64,000 nt of DNA from Procambarus clarkii (lineage: Eukaryota > Arthropoda > Malacostraca > Decapoda > Cambaridae), in assembly GCF_040958095.1 (NCBI RefSeq), contig NC_091209.1:11358895-11422894 (forward strand), given 5' to 3'. The notes below the pieces were generated by a model. That model searched no databases and had not been told where the DNA came from. It worked only from the letters and a program-made list of their open reading frames with translations. Shown one piece after another: positions 46,256-60,004 of the stretch; the first letter of the stretch is position 1; each line of letters begins with the position of its first letter. The translations under genes were made by a program, and so were the position numbers.

Positions 46256-46980
46256 AATAATAATACTAATAATATTTATATATACGTTTTGTAAGTGAGC
46301 AGCTGCTTGCTTGTCGGGAAGAGGGGCCACGCAGTCTGCAGGCCGAGCTTATATAACCTCGGCCCGTTGCGCGCGCAGCTTGGGCGGTTAAAGTCAGCTT
46401 CCAGACATACGTTTTCTCTTCCCTCAGAAAACCCACCGTTTTGGGGAAAAACAGTGTTCTTATAACCGCCTGTACCGCAGCTGTAACTATCAAGGCAGCA
46501 CTCTAGTTCAATATGCAGCTTTATAATAGTTATTTATTGAAATACAAGAAAATGACACTAGGTTATTCCTTTCCAATTTTGGCGTGTAAATAGTAGATAC
46601 TCGCAATATCACTAACATCCATAACGGTTTGGGCAGATCTTTATCAATTACAGCTAATAAGGTGTATAGTTGATGTGTACATTAAAAATTTGCAGAGGTG
46701 TATAGTGAGTTTTAAACATGAGCTATGTTTACTAATACTAAATACGAAATGAACTATTAAAATTAGTAACTGAGGTATACATTGAGAATTTGCAGTAATT
46801 TGGAAGAAAACATTAATTAGTCAGTTTTAATCGCGTCATTTAAAACTAACGATTAAGTTATATTTTGAGAATTTGCAGTGAAAGGCAATTAAGTAATTTT
46901 TACCCGTGGACATATTATAGTTTACATGTGTATAAATAGGCAGGTACTCGCTGTTCAAATTTAGACACTTACTGCTATAT

Positions 46981-47125
46981 ATTACAATACAATACAATAC
47001 AATACAATTTTATTTAGGTAAGGTACATACATACAATAAATATTTACAAGGATTGTTTAACTTATAGGTATAGCTAGTACATACAATGCCTAAAGCCACT
47101 ATTACGCAAAGCGTTTCGGGCATGA
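46981..47125. repeat. Dispersed repeat, GCGTTTCGGGC family
   Basis: Starts with an ACAAT pentanucleotide array, then TTTATTTAGGTAAGGTACAT and AAGCGTTTCGGGC. Confidence 0.65.
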
Positions 47126-47639
47126 TAAACTTAAATGACAAGCTTAATACTAATTGAGCATAATGAGTAGAATGAAAACAAGAAATGAAAACATAGATGA
47201 AAAAGCAGCACAAATACAATTATGTCGACAAACAGCGCTCTTTAAAGAAAAAAACAGACATTGGTTGACAATAGAAGGGTAAGGTAGGTTACAGGGAATT
47301 TATTAGGTATAGCTTCGCTTTTAACTTAAACTGGTTGAGAGAGGTACAGTCTTTAACATGGTTGGGAAGGTCATTCCACATGTCATTCCATATTACATTA
47401 GTTAGTAGGCCTACTTGATGAAAGTGGTTATGACGAGTAATGACGTTGATGAAGGAGCTGTTTTAGTGACACAAATGTCTTGGAAACATATAACTTCACA
47501 ATGTAATTTGCATAACGAATAAATTTAACTATACTATGGCGAGGAAATTTGGTGTACAGGTATTTGCTTTATTTTATAATAATTCCTGTTGTCAGGGTCT
47601 TGTATTAAAGTCCCTCTAGGTCGAACTATACTAACTTTC

Positions 47640-47790
47640 CCCAGGATGCAATTCCCAACAGTTACCAAACTCGACATACCTATTTACTGTTAGGTAAACA
47701 AAGGTATCAGATGTAAGGAAACGTGCCCAACCATTTCTCTCCTGCTCGGGGATCGATTCCGGGATTCTCAAAAGTGAGTCGAGATCATAG
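47640..47790 (-). repeat. SINE-like repeat, tRNA-type head
   Basis: TTTACTGTTAGGTAAACAAAGG and GGGGATCGATTCCGGGATTC suggest a decayed minus copy related to families A and E. Confidence 0.5.
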
Positions 47791-47824
47791 ACTTTTGACT
47801 ACAGTAGAACTACAGGACTACAGG

Positions 47825-48290
47825 ACTTTAACTAGGTATGGATTTCAGCCTGGAGTTCATGCGTTATTAAACACAAGACAAAGTTAGAGAAGATTCAGAG
47901 GTGTGCCATCAGACTAGTCCTAGAGCTGAGAGGTATGAGTTACGAGGAAACGCTACAAGAATTTAATCTCGCGTCCCAGAAAGACAGAAGAGTTAGAGGA
48001 GACATGCTCACTACATAAAATTTTTCAGAGGAAATAACAGGATGGACAAAGACCAACTATTTAGCGGATGCGGTACATGAACAAGGGGACACAGGTGGAA
48101 AGTTAGTACTCAAATGAGCCGCAGACACGTTAGATTTTTGGTGGAAGCAGACTTCATACACAGTTTCAAATGTAGATATAATGGAGCCCAATAGGCTCAG
48201 AAACCTGACAGCTGAGAGGAGGGACCAAGGAGCCGAAGGTCAACCCCCGCAAACACAAGTACAACTAGGTGGGTACTAATTTTGATGTTG
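47825..48290 (+). pseudogene. LINE family 2, decayed copy
   Basis: The plus strand has KHKTKLEKIQRCAIRLVLEL, GMSYEETLQEFN and the 3'UTR AGCCGAAGGTCAACCCCCGC ending AACTAGGTGGGTAC. Broken by stops. Confidence 0.75.
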
Positions 48291-48769
48291 TTAAGTAACT
48301 ATTTTCTTTGTTTGGAAGGACGTTTCAAATTTTACGCCTATTTATTTGTATAAAATCCACAAGAATAATGGGGACAACTTACACCGGCTTCTTGTCCCGA
48401 CGAGGCCACTATAAAGGTCGGGCCCTGCGGCTAAATTTAAGAAATAGTTTTCCCTCCAATTACACAACATCTTCGTTTTTTATGGAGTTGTGTTTATCAG
48501 GTGGCGTGGCAAGCGACCCCCTGTCACTTGTTGATCACAGGTGTAGGAGTGCGGCCAGGTATGTCACTGCTCCTCTTCTGTGTAGTACTATTAATAACGA
48601 TCAGTAATAGTGAGTTTACTGTGTTGTAAGGGGGTGGAGGCGAACACATGGTGTGGTCGATACCGACTCGTTGATTTATGCCAACACGACATACGGTGTG
48701 GCGCTCGCTCGGTGTGGTAGACAGGTGTGTTACTGGCTTTTGTATAGGTCTTGGTGTATAAATGGTACA

Positions 48770-49560
48770 TTGTCACAACTGGGTAAGGAAACACCAGAAG
48801 GACATAACGCAGAGAGTCACAGTCAGAGCTGGTGTCCCCCAAGGCTGAGTCCTGGGACCTCTAATGTTTCTAATATACGTGAATGACCCCACTCGAGGGA
48901 TTGAACTTTTACATGTCAGTGTTTGCAGATGATGCAAAGCTAATGAATATGTAAAAATTGAGGAGGACCACAGAAAGTTACTAGAAAGCATTGATAAGCC
49001 CCAAGAGTGGGCAAACAAATGGTTGCTAGAATTCAATTTTGGCAAGTGTAAGGTAATGAAGAAGGGAACAGGAGACTAGGAGGCATCTACACCATGTGTA
49101 AAAGGCAATTACAGTTAGTGGAAAAAAAAGATATTGAGAAGTGGATATAATTTCAATACTTAACACCTGATGAGGCACACACAAACAGGGTAACATCAGA
49201 AGCACATAGGATGCTGGAAGACATTACATCATTTAGAAACCTAAATTACACTTCATTCAAGGCAATCTACATATCATTAGACCAATACTGGAAGATACAA
49301 CACTGGACTGGGATATGCACCGTGTGAAGCATAAAACCAAAATTGAAAAAGCACAGGTTTGCAACAACATTAGTGCCAGAGCTAAGAGAATTAAGCTGTG
49401 AAGATTGGTTCAGAGAACTGAAACTCACAACCCAAAAGGACAGAATAAATAGAAGGTATATGATCACAACATACAAGTTACTCAAGGGGAGTAGACATGA
49501 TGGACAAGGGGACTCCTTAAATTGAGTGAAAGTATGATGACTAGAGAACACAAGTATATG
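48770..49560 (+). pseudogene. LINE reverse transcriptase with catalytic motif, broken
   Basis: GVPQG at 48831-48845 is followed by an in-frame TGA, then VLGPLMFLIYVND. FADD at 48922-48933 is in another frame. Later text reads LSCEDWFRELKLTTQKDR. This is the only catalytic RT core in the window and it is dead. Confidence 0.75.
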
Positions 49561-49564
49561 GAAA

Positions 49565-52500
49565 TATAAATGAGTCAAACAATTGTAAAGAAATATTCAT
49601 ATCTTGTATGAATGATCAGCAAATGTAATGTATAGTACTTAAAGAGAAAGTTGTTGAAGCCACTTCCTTCCATAACTTTAAGGTCAGCCCTGGAAACAAA
49701 CCGAAACCGTCTCTATTTTCCGCTTGTTACAACTTGTAATAAAGTTGTTACATCTTGGCTTAACGTGTTTATGACGTATTAGAACGTTGTTACAACTTGC
49801 TATGTTGGTTGTTGTAACTGGTTAGGAGGTGTTAAAACTTGTTCGAACGTTGTGCCAACGTCGTAGTTTCGATGTGTGTTTGGCGGGAGATTCTACAAAG
49901 AATTAAAATGTCATAATACTGTAGTTAATTTATCACTTTAGGTGCAGCAAGGTTAGTAGGAAGGGGTACAAAGAGCTAGACCTCACTTCCACATTGTCAC
50001 TGATAAGTAAGTACTGTATTGATGTGATGGTGTGGACCTAGTATCTTTTTATATATGTTTCTAGATTTGTATTCCTTTTTAGGCTATAGTGGTCACATGA
50101 AAGGGCGAGTTTCTCCCTTACTTGGATTTAGTCGATCATGCCCTCCTCTGAAGTTTCTCCCCTACTTGGATTTAGTCGATCATGCCCTCCTCTGAAGTTT
50201 CTCCCCTACTTGGATTTAGTCGATCATGCCCTCCTTTAAAGTTAGCACAAGATCTATAATGCTGTTATTTCTTGAGTGGACTCTGACACATGCTGTTTGA
50301 GAAGAGAGTCCTGTACTTGGCCAAAAAATTACTCTCCCTCTGTTACATTAGATTATGCTCCTGCTCTGTTCTTCTAATGCTATACTACTCACTAATCTAT
50401 CCCTATCTAATTTACGGTATCTGTGCATAGAGTTCAGCCACTGCAAACTACCTCAAGCCCATCATCACTTGGTAAAAATAAGCTATAAGAACCAACAAAT
50501 TCTATCATCAGACAACACACAGCCCCTATGTTCAAATCTTAAACATGCTAAACATACATTTACTCCACATGTTATCATGTGTTAAATACATTTAAAAACA
50601 AAAGTTGTTCCTAAATTGTAATCCTATCTTGAATCTCTTCCATGATAGATGTAATAGAACCCATGAACATCACACCAGAAATAAATCTCTGATATTCCCA
50701 GAGTTAGACTAAATCTATGCAAGCATGCCACACAAATAAAAGAACCCAGTATAGTATTTGGAACTCGCTCCTTAATGAGTTAAAAAATTATCCAACCTAT
50801 ACATTATTCAAAAGTAGAACAATGAAGTATGCAGTTTCATCTTTATAGCATCCCACCTTGTTCTGTTAACTTATTCAGTATCTTGTGCTACCCACTCACC
50901 CAGTACATCACAGTATAAGAATGGAACTTCATCGGTATGATATAATTTATCACTATACTCTGGTAGTTATGTGAATTCAAATTCTGCTACAATGTACCAA
51001 TCATTACACTTATTTATTAGTTTAATCTTAATTATCTTCCCAAAATGCTATGCATGCTAGTGATTTTGCAAGAATGTACCTCTTAATCACCAATATATGT
51101 AAGTACAGTACTCTCATAACCCATTGTACTTATATTTATATAAATAAATTAATACAAAATATAAATAAATGCAAAATAAATAATAAATTCACCCAGTCTA
51201 TTGTCTCATGGTTAAAATCCCCCATTATAAGTGCTTTGGATTCAATTCATCTCCTGATTTTATCACATTATGCAGGTCTGTAACTTCCTCAGCCATGTGT
51301 ACATACCTGAGTACTGTATTCTTGTTACTGTACTTAATTGCTCATTGGTAGTTGCAGACAGGTCACGTGTGTATAAAATATACACATTCATACATATGTA
51401 TATACGTACATATTATAGTACATATTAAACCTCTTGCTCTTGTTATTCTATCCATTTTGGAAGGTGATAAAGTAATTTCACTTCAGTTACTTTTTTCTTG
51501 TCCCCATGTTTTGCTGAGCCCAATGATGTTGGGCTTTTTAACCACAATATTCTGTATATTGTCCCTATGGTCTTGTGCCTGCATGTCAGTGGAGATGTAT
51601 AGGGCTATTTCTAAGTCTCTAATAGAGGACTTAGTCGTCTACATCTACTAACTTGATTACCTGCCCTTTCCTTAGCTGTAGCTTTGAATTTGTGTGTTGA
51701 AGGTATGATTTTCAACTCCTTTAGCTTGTCTCAATTTTTTGTCATTGTTTTGCTGTTTTTACTGTGAGGTGTGGGGATATGTTGCTATACCTATCCAGTT
51801 ATCTGCAGTTTTGTGCATTTTTAAGTATATTTAATTTGTGCAGATGATGAGCGTAAATGAAGGTAATGATAAAGGCTGTACAGTACTTTGATGTTTATGA
51901 AAGTACAGTACTGTATAGTAGTCTTCAGTAGTGTTTATGTTCAGACTGTACAGTATTCAGAAAATCATTGTTTATTAGCTCCAGTTTGAAGCATCTGAAT
52001 TTCCTTTGATGTCAAGTAGTGTTTTGAAATATTTGATATCCTTTGGTTTATCTAAGAAGTGGACCATGTATCTTATAGATTATACTCTGCTGGAGATCAC
52101 AGTCTAGATATCATTTTTTATGAGCACTACTTTTAATCTTTGTGGTTGGGTTTATCTGCCAGGCCTTTTTTTTAATGCATGTTAAAATGATGCAATCAAG
52201 TATTTATTACAAAGACATACAGTAGACTAGAGTGCTGTATACAGATACAAATTATGGAACTCATAGTAAATAAAACACTTAATTTTTCTGGCACAAAAAA
52301 ACACAACTTCAAAACAGTGCATCAGGAGTTTTTAGTCATAATATTTTATGGTTGTAAATACTGTAAAAGGTATCAGCCTCTGCAAAAGTATGCTGGAGCC
52401 TCAGCATAGTTCATTTAATGGAAAGTTATCATGCACAGAGATAATTTTGTTATTGAATTAATTTTCTGAAGAATTTTTACAGTCCTTAGTATTGAACTTT

Positions 52501-52660
52501 ATTGTATTTTTATAGAACAGTCCACTGTTTTTAAGGTTTTACTCGCTCATGTCTTGTTATCGAGATATTGGACATGAAAGGATGATAGTAATAGGAAAAC
52601 TTTGGTAATTTTCATTGCCATTACTAGTCTTGATTACTACACATAGCAGGGCCCTATAAT
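49565..52660. other. AT-rich intergenic region
   Basis: Apart from the 44-bp repeat and a scrap of family B (51043-51110), I see no gene or repeat. The ORFs here are short and of low complexity. Confidence 0.45.
50105..50240. repeat. 44-bp tandem repeat, three copies
   Basis: Units contain ACTTGGATTTAGTCGATCAT and GCCCTCCTCTGAAGTTTCTC; the last is slightly changed. Confidence 0.9.
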
Positions 52661-52664
52661 ATAG

Positions 52665-52870
52665 TTGGCTTTGTTCTCAACTCCCAATCAGAGATCCTAG
52701 ATTCAATTCCTGAGTGGGACCGAAATGATTGGGTACATTTCCTTTCACTCGATGCCTCTTCACCTAACATTAAATACCCAGGAGTTAGGCAACTGTTATG
52801 GGGTTACATCCTGGAAAGGGGTCAGCAGTTCGTCCTTGGGGAGTGGGGGGAACTTTGATACATTCATGTC
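52665..52870 (+). repeat. SINE-like repeat, family E
   Basis: GGGACCGAAATGATTGGGTAC, TACCCAGGAGTTAGGCAACT and GGGGTTACATCCTGGAAAGG. Confidence 0.65.
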
Positions 52871-53225
52871 CTTGGTTAGTTTAGTTCATTTATTATGCAC
52901 CCCATACTCATCCTGTGGGCAGTAATGGAAAGGGTTACAGAGGCACATAATGGACATAATGGGCTCAAGGACTGAACCCCACAATTCATTTAGCTAAGCA
53001 AGTTACAATCTTGATGAGCTAGTTACAAAATTCAATGCACATTGTCACATCAGTAATGGGCTCGAGACTGACCACAAGTACGGTTTGACATATGTGGGGA
53101 GTTAGTGGTTAGTGTCACAATTGATATGTTTATCCTGCACACCGGCCCCCCCCCCCATCCAGTGGGCAGCGGTGGGTAGGTTACAATCACTTAGTTACTA
53201 CCTACAGTTAGCAAGCTGGGGATAT
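52868..53225 (+). repeat. Dispersed repeat, family F
   Basis: Same order of blocks as 34733-35055, with a run of C at 53144-53156. Confidence 0.65.
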
Positions 53226-53696
53226 TTGGCAAAGATTTTTGGTAGCAGATCATGTCCTTGGAAAAACAAATTTTTAATTTTACAAAACAACTGGAGATAA
53301 GAGAAAATTTTTCTTTTGCAAGAAGCACTTTCAGCTGGCTTATTTTATCTTTACTGATAAGACTGACTCATACATATTTATGGGTGTTGATTTATTTATT
53401 TTGTTTATTTAGGCACCTGTAGATTTTAAACTGACAAATAAAGCACTGTATATTTTGTGAATTTTTGTAAGTTTGTGGTCTATGAATTGTGTTTATATGT
53501 ACAGAGAAATGCCTTGCTACCTTATTCATAAATATCATGACCAAGTGTGGCAATATACAATAGATTTTAACAGTGCTGCACAAAACTTGCGTGACTGTTT
53601 ATTACAGAATGAGTTAAGACTTAATGCACTACTTGAATGCCTCATGTGTTTAACCTTGAAATTCATTCATATACTGTACCACTACATTCAAATGTA

Positions 53697-53892
53697 GTAG
53701 TACAGTTGGGTTCGTTCTTGTCTCACAATTGGGAATCTCGGGCAGGACAGAAATGCTTGGGCACACTTCTTATCACCTAATACCTCTGTTCACCTAGCTG
53801 TAAGTAGATACCCAGGAGTTAGTGTGTTGTGGGGTTGCATCCTGGGAAGGGACAATAGTTCAACCTTTGAGGGACCTTGATATAAGCCTAAA
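53697..53892 (+). repeat. SINE-like repeat, family E
   Basis: TACAGTTGGGTTCGTTCTTG, CCCAGGAGTTAGTGTGTTG and GGGGTTGCATCCTGGGAAGG. Confidence 0.65.
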
Positions 53893-54254
53893 GTACATAA
53901 AGGTACTGTACAGTGTTATACTGTACACACAGGCTACCTGTTTGCTGCAAAATTATTATTAATTATGATTTATTATAAGGCACTCAATCCACTTGAAAGT
54001 TTCATGCATAATTTATGTACATAATAAATTATATCTTTTTTATGTTGCATGTTTATTGAAGAAAACTCATTTGTTCAATTAAAATGGTTAATTTTGATTA
54101 ATTCGAGAACATATTTTTCCCTACTTAGAAAACATAATATTTATATTTTCATAAGCAAATCTTATCAAATACACCATCCCCCAAAAAGTTAAGGTAAATA
54201 ATCTTGAGATAGTACAGTGTGCATCCTTGTGAGGGCAGCACTGTACAGGATCGA

Positions 54255-54545
54255 CATAAAGCAGTCCCCATGGCGTAATGATAAAGCACTCGCCAGGCGC
54301 TTCGCGAGCGTTTTGGCCTGGTTTCGCATCCTGGTTAGGGAGGATTGACTGAGTGCCAATCCTTAACTTAAGCCTCTGTTCACCTAGTAGTGAATGGGTA
54401 CCTGGTTGTTAAACAATTTGGCAGGTCATATTCCAGGGAAAAAAATTAGGCTTAAAGACCTGCCCGAAATGCTATGCGTGCTAGTGGCTGTACAGGTACA
54501 AGAATGTAAGAACTCTTGTATATATAAATAAAAAATAAAAAATAA
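54255..54545 (+). mobile_element. tRNA-derived SINE, family B
   Basis: tRNA-like head with CCATGGCGTAATGATAAAGC and GGTTTCGCATCC, body GTGAATGGGTACCTGGTTG, 3' part CCCGAAATGCTATGCGTGC, ending TATATATAAATAAAAAATAA. Confidence 0.75.
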
Positions 54546-55092
54546 ATAAAGTAAGCCGTGGCCTTATAATGTGTTAATTTTGGTATGAGGAGTAAAGATA
54601 ATTTTGATGCAAAGCAATTGGTAAATTTAATGAGATCTGCATCTGTTATATGCCAAAAAGGTTTGACATTTATTATTAAGTAATATACATACATTTATGT
54701 TTTCTTACCCATGCAAATCTAAGATTTGTTTTGTGGCAACCTGTAACTTCTATAATAAGTTGATCTAAGTTACATTTTCCTTCCATTTTCTTGTTACTTT
54801 TGAAATCTTGATTAAGTTTTTGCAGCAGTGGCTACAACACATTTAAAACAGTGTGTTTTGCTTTGTATTAGTGTGGACAGGTGGGATTTTGTTTTTTATG
54901 GGTGGATCTTAGTGGATGGGGTATCAGTCACACAGACAGACTGACAGATATAGAAAAAATATATGTTGATTTTGTCATAGAAATTAAGGAGAATTCAAAT
55001 GTTGTAAATGGCATAATTATGATTTTCTTGAAATGTCAATTAGATAAAAATATTTACAGGGCTGAGTACCATTAAAGATGTATATAATTTAT

Positions 55093-55205
55093 AATAATAA
55101 TTTTTATTCACAAGAAGGTACAATGGGATTGTGAGATTACATAGGGTTTGTATTTTTACATTCTTACAAAGCCACTTAACACGCATAGTGTTTCGTTTCG
55201 GTTTA
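55093..55205. repeat. Dispersed repeat, GTGTTTCG family
   Basis: ATAATAATTTTTATTCACAAGAAGG, then AAAGCCACTTAACACGCATAG and TGTTTCG. Confidence 0.55.
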
Positions 55206-55809
55206 AACAAATATTGGCCAATAGTGTGGTAACTGTACAACTAAATAAATTGAACAGTATACACACAAGGAAAACTTCAGAAGTACTGTACTGTAAAAAA
55301 TATATGCAGAACTCATAGGAAACATGATCACACTGCTATCAGTGGTGAATGTGGCTAATTTTGGCCAAGATTGAAACTGCATTATTTTTGCCATTCTTGA
55401 GATAAGGGAGAGTGTGAGGATGAACGAGAGGCAGAGAAAATGGAATAAAGAGAAGGGAAAATAAACTTTTGTGTATTAGTTTTATACTAATCTTAAATGT
55501 AGTTATAACCAGTTAGTTATGAATAGTTATAGCTGGTTATATATAACCAGTTTAACCAATTTAAGATTTAAGGCAAATTCTTGACTAGCTCTCGTGAAGC
55601 ACTGGCAAACTCAACATGTGTACAGTCTGTGTGGCTATAGTGTGCATCTAACAGGCAGTGGTGATGCCCTTTTAACCCATGTATTTAAAATACAATGTAT
55701 GTTTTTCACATCAGCCTTTTGGTTACATATGCTTCACTTCTTCATATTAGAGAAATAGCATGGAAATCTCTCGGTCAAAAGATTCATCAGTGACTAAATA
55801 GAAATGGCA

Positions 55810-56575
55810 AATAGTTTTTAATATAGAAAAATGGAAGACCCTGCATGTGGGGCATAACAACCCATGACACAACTACCAAATTAATAACATTACATTACAG
55901 CAGATTGATGAAGAAGAGGACCTTGGAGTCAAACTTCCCCACTCATTAAAAGTCGCACAACAGGTAGAAGCAGAAGTCAGAATAGCTAATTAAACCCTTG
56001 GAATAACCAAGCATACTTTTGACTTTAAGGAAAAAAAGGTAATGATTCAACTATATAAATCTCTGGTATGTATATATAAATTTACTTGGATTACTGTACT
56101 TCATTTCAGGAAGACATAGATGCTCTGGAAAAAGTACAACACCGGGCAACAAAAGTCATTCCAGAGCTAAGTCATCTCTCGTTTCAGGAACGGTTGAAGG
56201 CCACAGGGCTAACAATACCGCAAACCAGGCATGATAGGGCGGATCTTATTGAAACTTAAAATACAGTACTGTACTGAACAAGTTAGATGATGTTGATCTG
56301 GACAATTTCTTTAAAAGGCCAGATGTAACACAAACAAAGAGCAACAGTTTCAAGCTCAACAAGCTACAATGTAGGGCTGAGAACAGGAGATGCTTTTTCA
56401 CCCACAAGGTTATCAACCCATGAAACTGCCTACCCGTCAAAGCCGTAAATGTCAAAACTGTGCCAAGTTTTAAAATTTACCTGGAAAAGATCATAAAGGC
56501 AAATTATCACCTTCGAGAAGCTGCTGTCTTCCTGTTCTCGTTGAGGCCACTAGGGTTAGTGGCCCTCGGGTAAAT
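55810..56575 (+). pseudogene. LINE reverse transcriptase C-terminal remnant
   Basis: The plus strand reads DALEKVQHRATKVIPEL, SHLSFQERLKATGLTIPQTR and a tail resembling SFKIYLEKIIKANYHL. Several frameshifts. Different LINE family from 43228. Confidence 0.65.
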
Positions 56576-56579
56576 CAGA

Positions 56580-57355
56580 ATTGTTGACACTATAGTACTG
56601 TACAGTAGTTGGGTTTTTCCTGTATAATAGTAAAACAAAAGCATAAGCTCTTATCATATCAGTGGGTCATCCTCATATCACATTCTCCAAGGTAGAGTGG
56701 GTTGTTAACGAGATAACTTTTTAATCAGTACAGTACTTGTTTGGAGATTAAGGGGAAAATGATAATATTTTGCTAATCATAAATTTTGTATTGGTTCTGG
56801 ATGATAAGGTAGTTATTAAGCTAAAATAAATAAAGATGTATGATTTGAAATGGTATCGAAGTGTTTATCATTTAGTTTTCATGGGTACATTCAATTTGTC
56901 ATCAGTGAGGTAATTAGTTAAGTGTAGTTACAGGATGAGAGCTACGCTCATGGTGTCCCATCTTCCCAGCACTCATTGTCGTATAACACTTTGAAAGTAC
57001 TGTACTGATGGTTTTGGCCTCCATCACCTGCTCACCTAACTTGCTCCAACTGTCTACCACTCTGTTGCCTGCCTTGTCTTGCTCTCTTCTCATATGACCT
57101 TGAAATCATGTGATAATGACCATTAATCGGTGCTTCTTTTTTTCCATGCTTCATTGTATCTGGCACAGATATGGCCAACCTACTTTAACAAAAAGTATGT
57201 CATGTGAGTTGTTGCTTAAAGTTAATTTATAGGTGACTTGAGTTCTATCATCAGTTACTAATACCTTTGTTGGCATCGAATGTTGGCATTGTCTGAAAAT
57301 TGAGGTTTCATAGCCTTGGAATAATGATATAGACATATTGGTTGAATGAGTAGAA
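56580..57355. other. AT-rich intergenic region
   Basis: No recognised feature between a LINE remnant and a SINE. Confidence 0.5.
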
Positions 57356-57359
57356 TTCT

Positions 57360-57545
57360 TAAGGATAGGGAAAGGAACTATCAGGAGAGAGTGCTAAGCC
57401 ATTGCAACCATATAGCACTTGAAAGGGATCAGGATAAGGATTTGGAATGGGACGGGGAAAAAGGAATGGTGCAAAACCACTTGGACAGTCGGGGATTGAA
57501 CTCTGCCCTGCATGAAGCGAGATTTTTTCTCTACTGTCCAGTCCG
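57360..57545 (-). mobile_element. SINE family C copy
   Basis: AGAGTGCTAAGCCATTGC to GGGGATTGAACTCTGCCCTG and CATGAAGCGAG on the plus strand. Confidence 0.65.
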
Positions 57546-57591
57546 GATAGATGAAAGAAACTTGCATAACATGCACAGGGAAATTACAATA

Positions 57592-58522
57592 CAGTGGTAC
57601 CTCAGCTTACGAATTTAATCCGTTCCCAGAGATGGTTTGTAACCCGAAAATTCATAAATCGAAGTGAATTTTCTTAAAAGAAATAATGTAAATTAAATTA
57701 ATCCATTCCACACTCCCAAAAATATTGACTTCAAAGTAAATTTTATATCTAATTTACCCAAATCTTTAGTACAAAAGCATTTACAAGTTATTGCATACCT
57801 TTATTGACGACTCTTGTTGGCGTATGGAAGACGGTGAGGAATGGGGGAGGAGGAGAAGTGTTAGTGTTTGGAAGGGGAGTCCCCTTCCATTATTACATCA
57901 GGCAGTGATGACTTCTCTGGGGTACTCTCTCTCCTACATTTTGCAGGAGTACCACTAGGACCTGCTTGTGGCTCACGGCTTGCTTGTCTAAGAATCTGTC
58001 TAAAGACGCATGTTTTTCCCTACATTTTAACACTTGTCTGTAGTGAGACATCACAGTGTCATTTAAAAGATCGATGCAACAGCCTGCTACAACTTTATCT
58101 GGGGTGAGTTTTTTCAACAAAACTTTGCAGTTCTTCCCATACTTCACACATTTTGTTAATGAGGAAAGGAACATTCTCTACTGCCTCTACTCACAACTAT
58201 TTTCTTAGGTTGAACCTTACCACTGACTTTCTTGGGACCCATGGTGAAATATATAATAATTACTTTTATGTTCAAATACCCAAAAATAAAAAATACACTG
58301 AAATTCTTTACAAAAAATTCAGATGCAATTGTCACTAGGAGGGAGGCACTGGTAAACTTAAGGTGCGGTCGCCATACCACCACGCGCTAGGTCGGCCATA
58401 TATGTATCAACAAATTACGTTACCCGAGGCAGTGCGTAACCTGATCTGGATTTTACGAAGAAATTGGGCTCGTAATCCGAAAAGTTCGTAAAGAGGGGCA
58501 TTCGTAAGCTGAGGTGTCACTG
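57592..58522 (-). mobile_element. Internally deleted pogo/Tigger-like DNA transposon
   Basis: Terminal inverted repeats CAGTGGTACCTCAGCTTACG and its complement at the right end, inside TA dinucleotides (57590-57591, 58523-58524). On the minus strand, MGPKKVSGKVQ starts at 58243, the known start of Tigger transposases, and PDKVVAGCCIDLLNDTVMSH from the C-terminal region lies near 58050-58110. The DDE core is missing. Confidence 0.8.
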
Positions 58523-58524
58523 TA

Positions 58525-59435
58525 CTGGGATATTTCTTTGAAAATCCATTGGAGCACTATCCATTACCCACTAGACTACAGATACAGCAAATCTGATCAT
58601 GTTGTAACAACAAACAAAATGCATACAAAGGAAATACACTGTACTGTAACTTGAAAACTGGGATGATAGATCTTCGACTTCCCTACAGATTGAAGCTAAT
58701 GAGTACCAGTCAGTTAAGTAAAATAGGAGATTTCCACTAGAAATGGCTGTTACCCAGGATATGATCCTCATTGCAATACTCACTCATCCTCTTACTTATA
58801 GCCAGAAGCATTAATTATAGTGCCATATCTTTTTCTTTTATACTGTATTAATCTCTGCATAATGATTGGTTTGATTGATTGATTTGTATATACAGAATTG
58901 TACAGTATTCTATAAATATACAGGCATTTTAAATTTATAGTAGTTTTTGAACATGAATTTATAGTAATTTCATTGTTCTATTACATTTTTGCATAAATTA
59001 TAAAATTAGAATGAAGACATGCATTACAGTATAGTGTATTGATAAAAACATTCCTTACACAAATGCATAATATAACATACAGATTATCTATTAGATATTC
59101 TAGCATGGATTAAAATAAAAATAGAATTTTGAGAATTTGGAAAGACTGCTTCTGAGCAATCTCTAGGTTGCTGGTCAAGCCATTTACTCATTTTGTCCAC
59201 CCAGACCACAAAACATGCGAGGCTCTGTTGTCCTACACTCTCATAAATTGATGAAGGGTGACTGTGTAGAATGCTGTACCTTTATCCCTCACCAAAAGAC
59301 CAGTTCACTGTTAGACAAAGGAGAAAATTAAAGTTTGACTACCCTCTGAAAATGAAACCTTATACTCTGTAGGAACTACTTATTTCTCTGCTAATTACTG
59401 AATAGCCCGCTACTCACTACCATGACTGCCATTAG
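58525..59435. other. AT-rich spacer between the two Tigger-like elements
   Basis: No recognised feature. Confidence 0.5.
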
Positions 59436-59439
59436 AGAT

Positions 59440-59765
59440 CTGCATGTCAACAGGGTCATAGCAGAATATGCAAAATAACCCCACTGAAAAGTAGAGATGC
59501 AAAAGGCATGTGGAGAGAGAACTCTATCGACATCAAAGGCCCAAGATTTTTCAACACTTTCCTGGCACATATGGGGCATAACTGGCAGACCTCTCGCAGT
59601 GTTCAAAATTCAACTCAACAAGCACCTTAATTAAAAGGATACCTGATCAACCAGGCTGTGACTCGTACATCAGGCTGCAAAGAACCGTATTGAGCAGCCT
59701 GGTTGTTCAGACCAGCAACCAGGAGGACTGGTCGGAGATCGAGCCATGGGGACATTAATCCTTGA
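59440..59765 (+). pseudogene. LINE family 1, decayed 3' end
   Basis: The plus strand resembles 7606-8035 read in reverse: RENSIDIKGPRFFNT, then GYLINQAVTRTSG and a tail with CAACCAGGAGGACTGGTCGG. Confidence 0.65.
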
Positions 59766-60004
59766 ACTCTCAAACAGGTAGTCAACAGATAATCTGCAAC
59801 TAAGCCTATTAAGCTAAACATGCAAACTTTTGAAAAAATATATATAAAAGCCTGTTGCACTTCCTGAAGTGCGGGAGAGAATGATATGCTGTATTCTTGT
59901 AAATAATGGAGGGACTGATTTAAAATTTGGAGAATTGTATAATTCCTTGTGAAAGTGAGAGGTAAGGTTGAATGTGCAAAATAATTACAGTACGATGAAA
60001 AGTA

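Noticed and set aside
48308-48607. 99-codon ORF
   Set aside because: Lies between two LINE remnants with no family resemblance.
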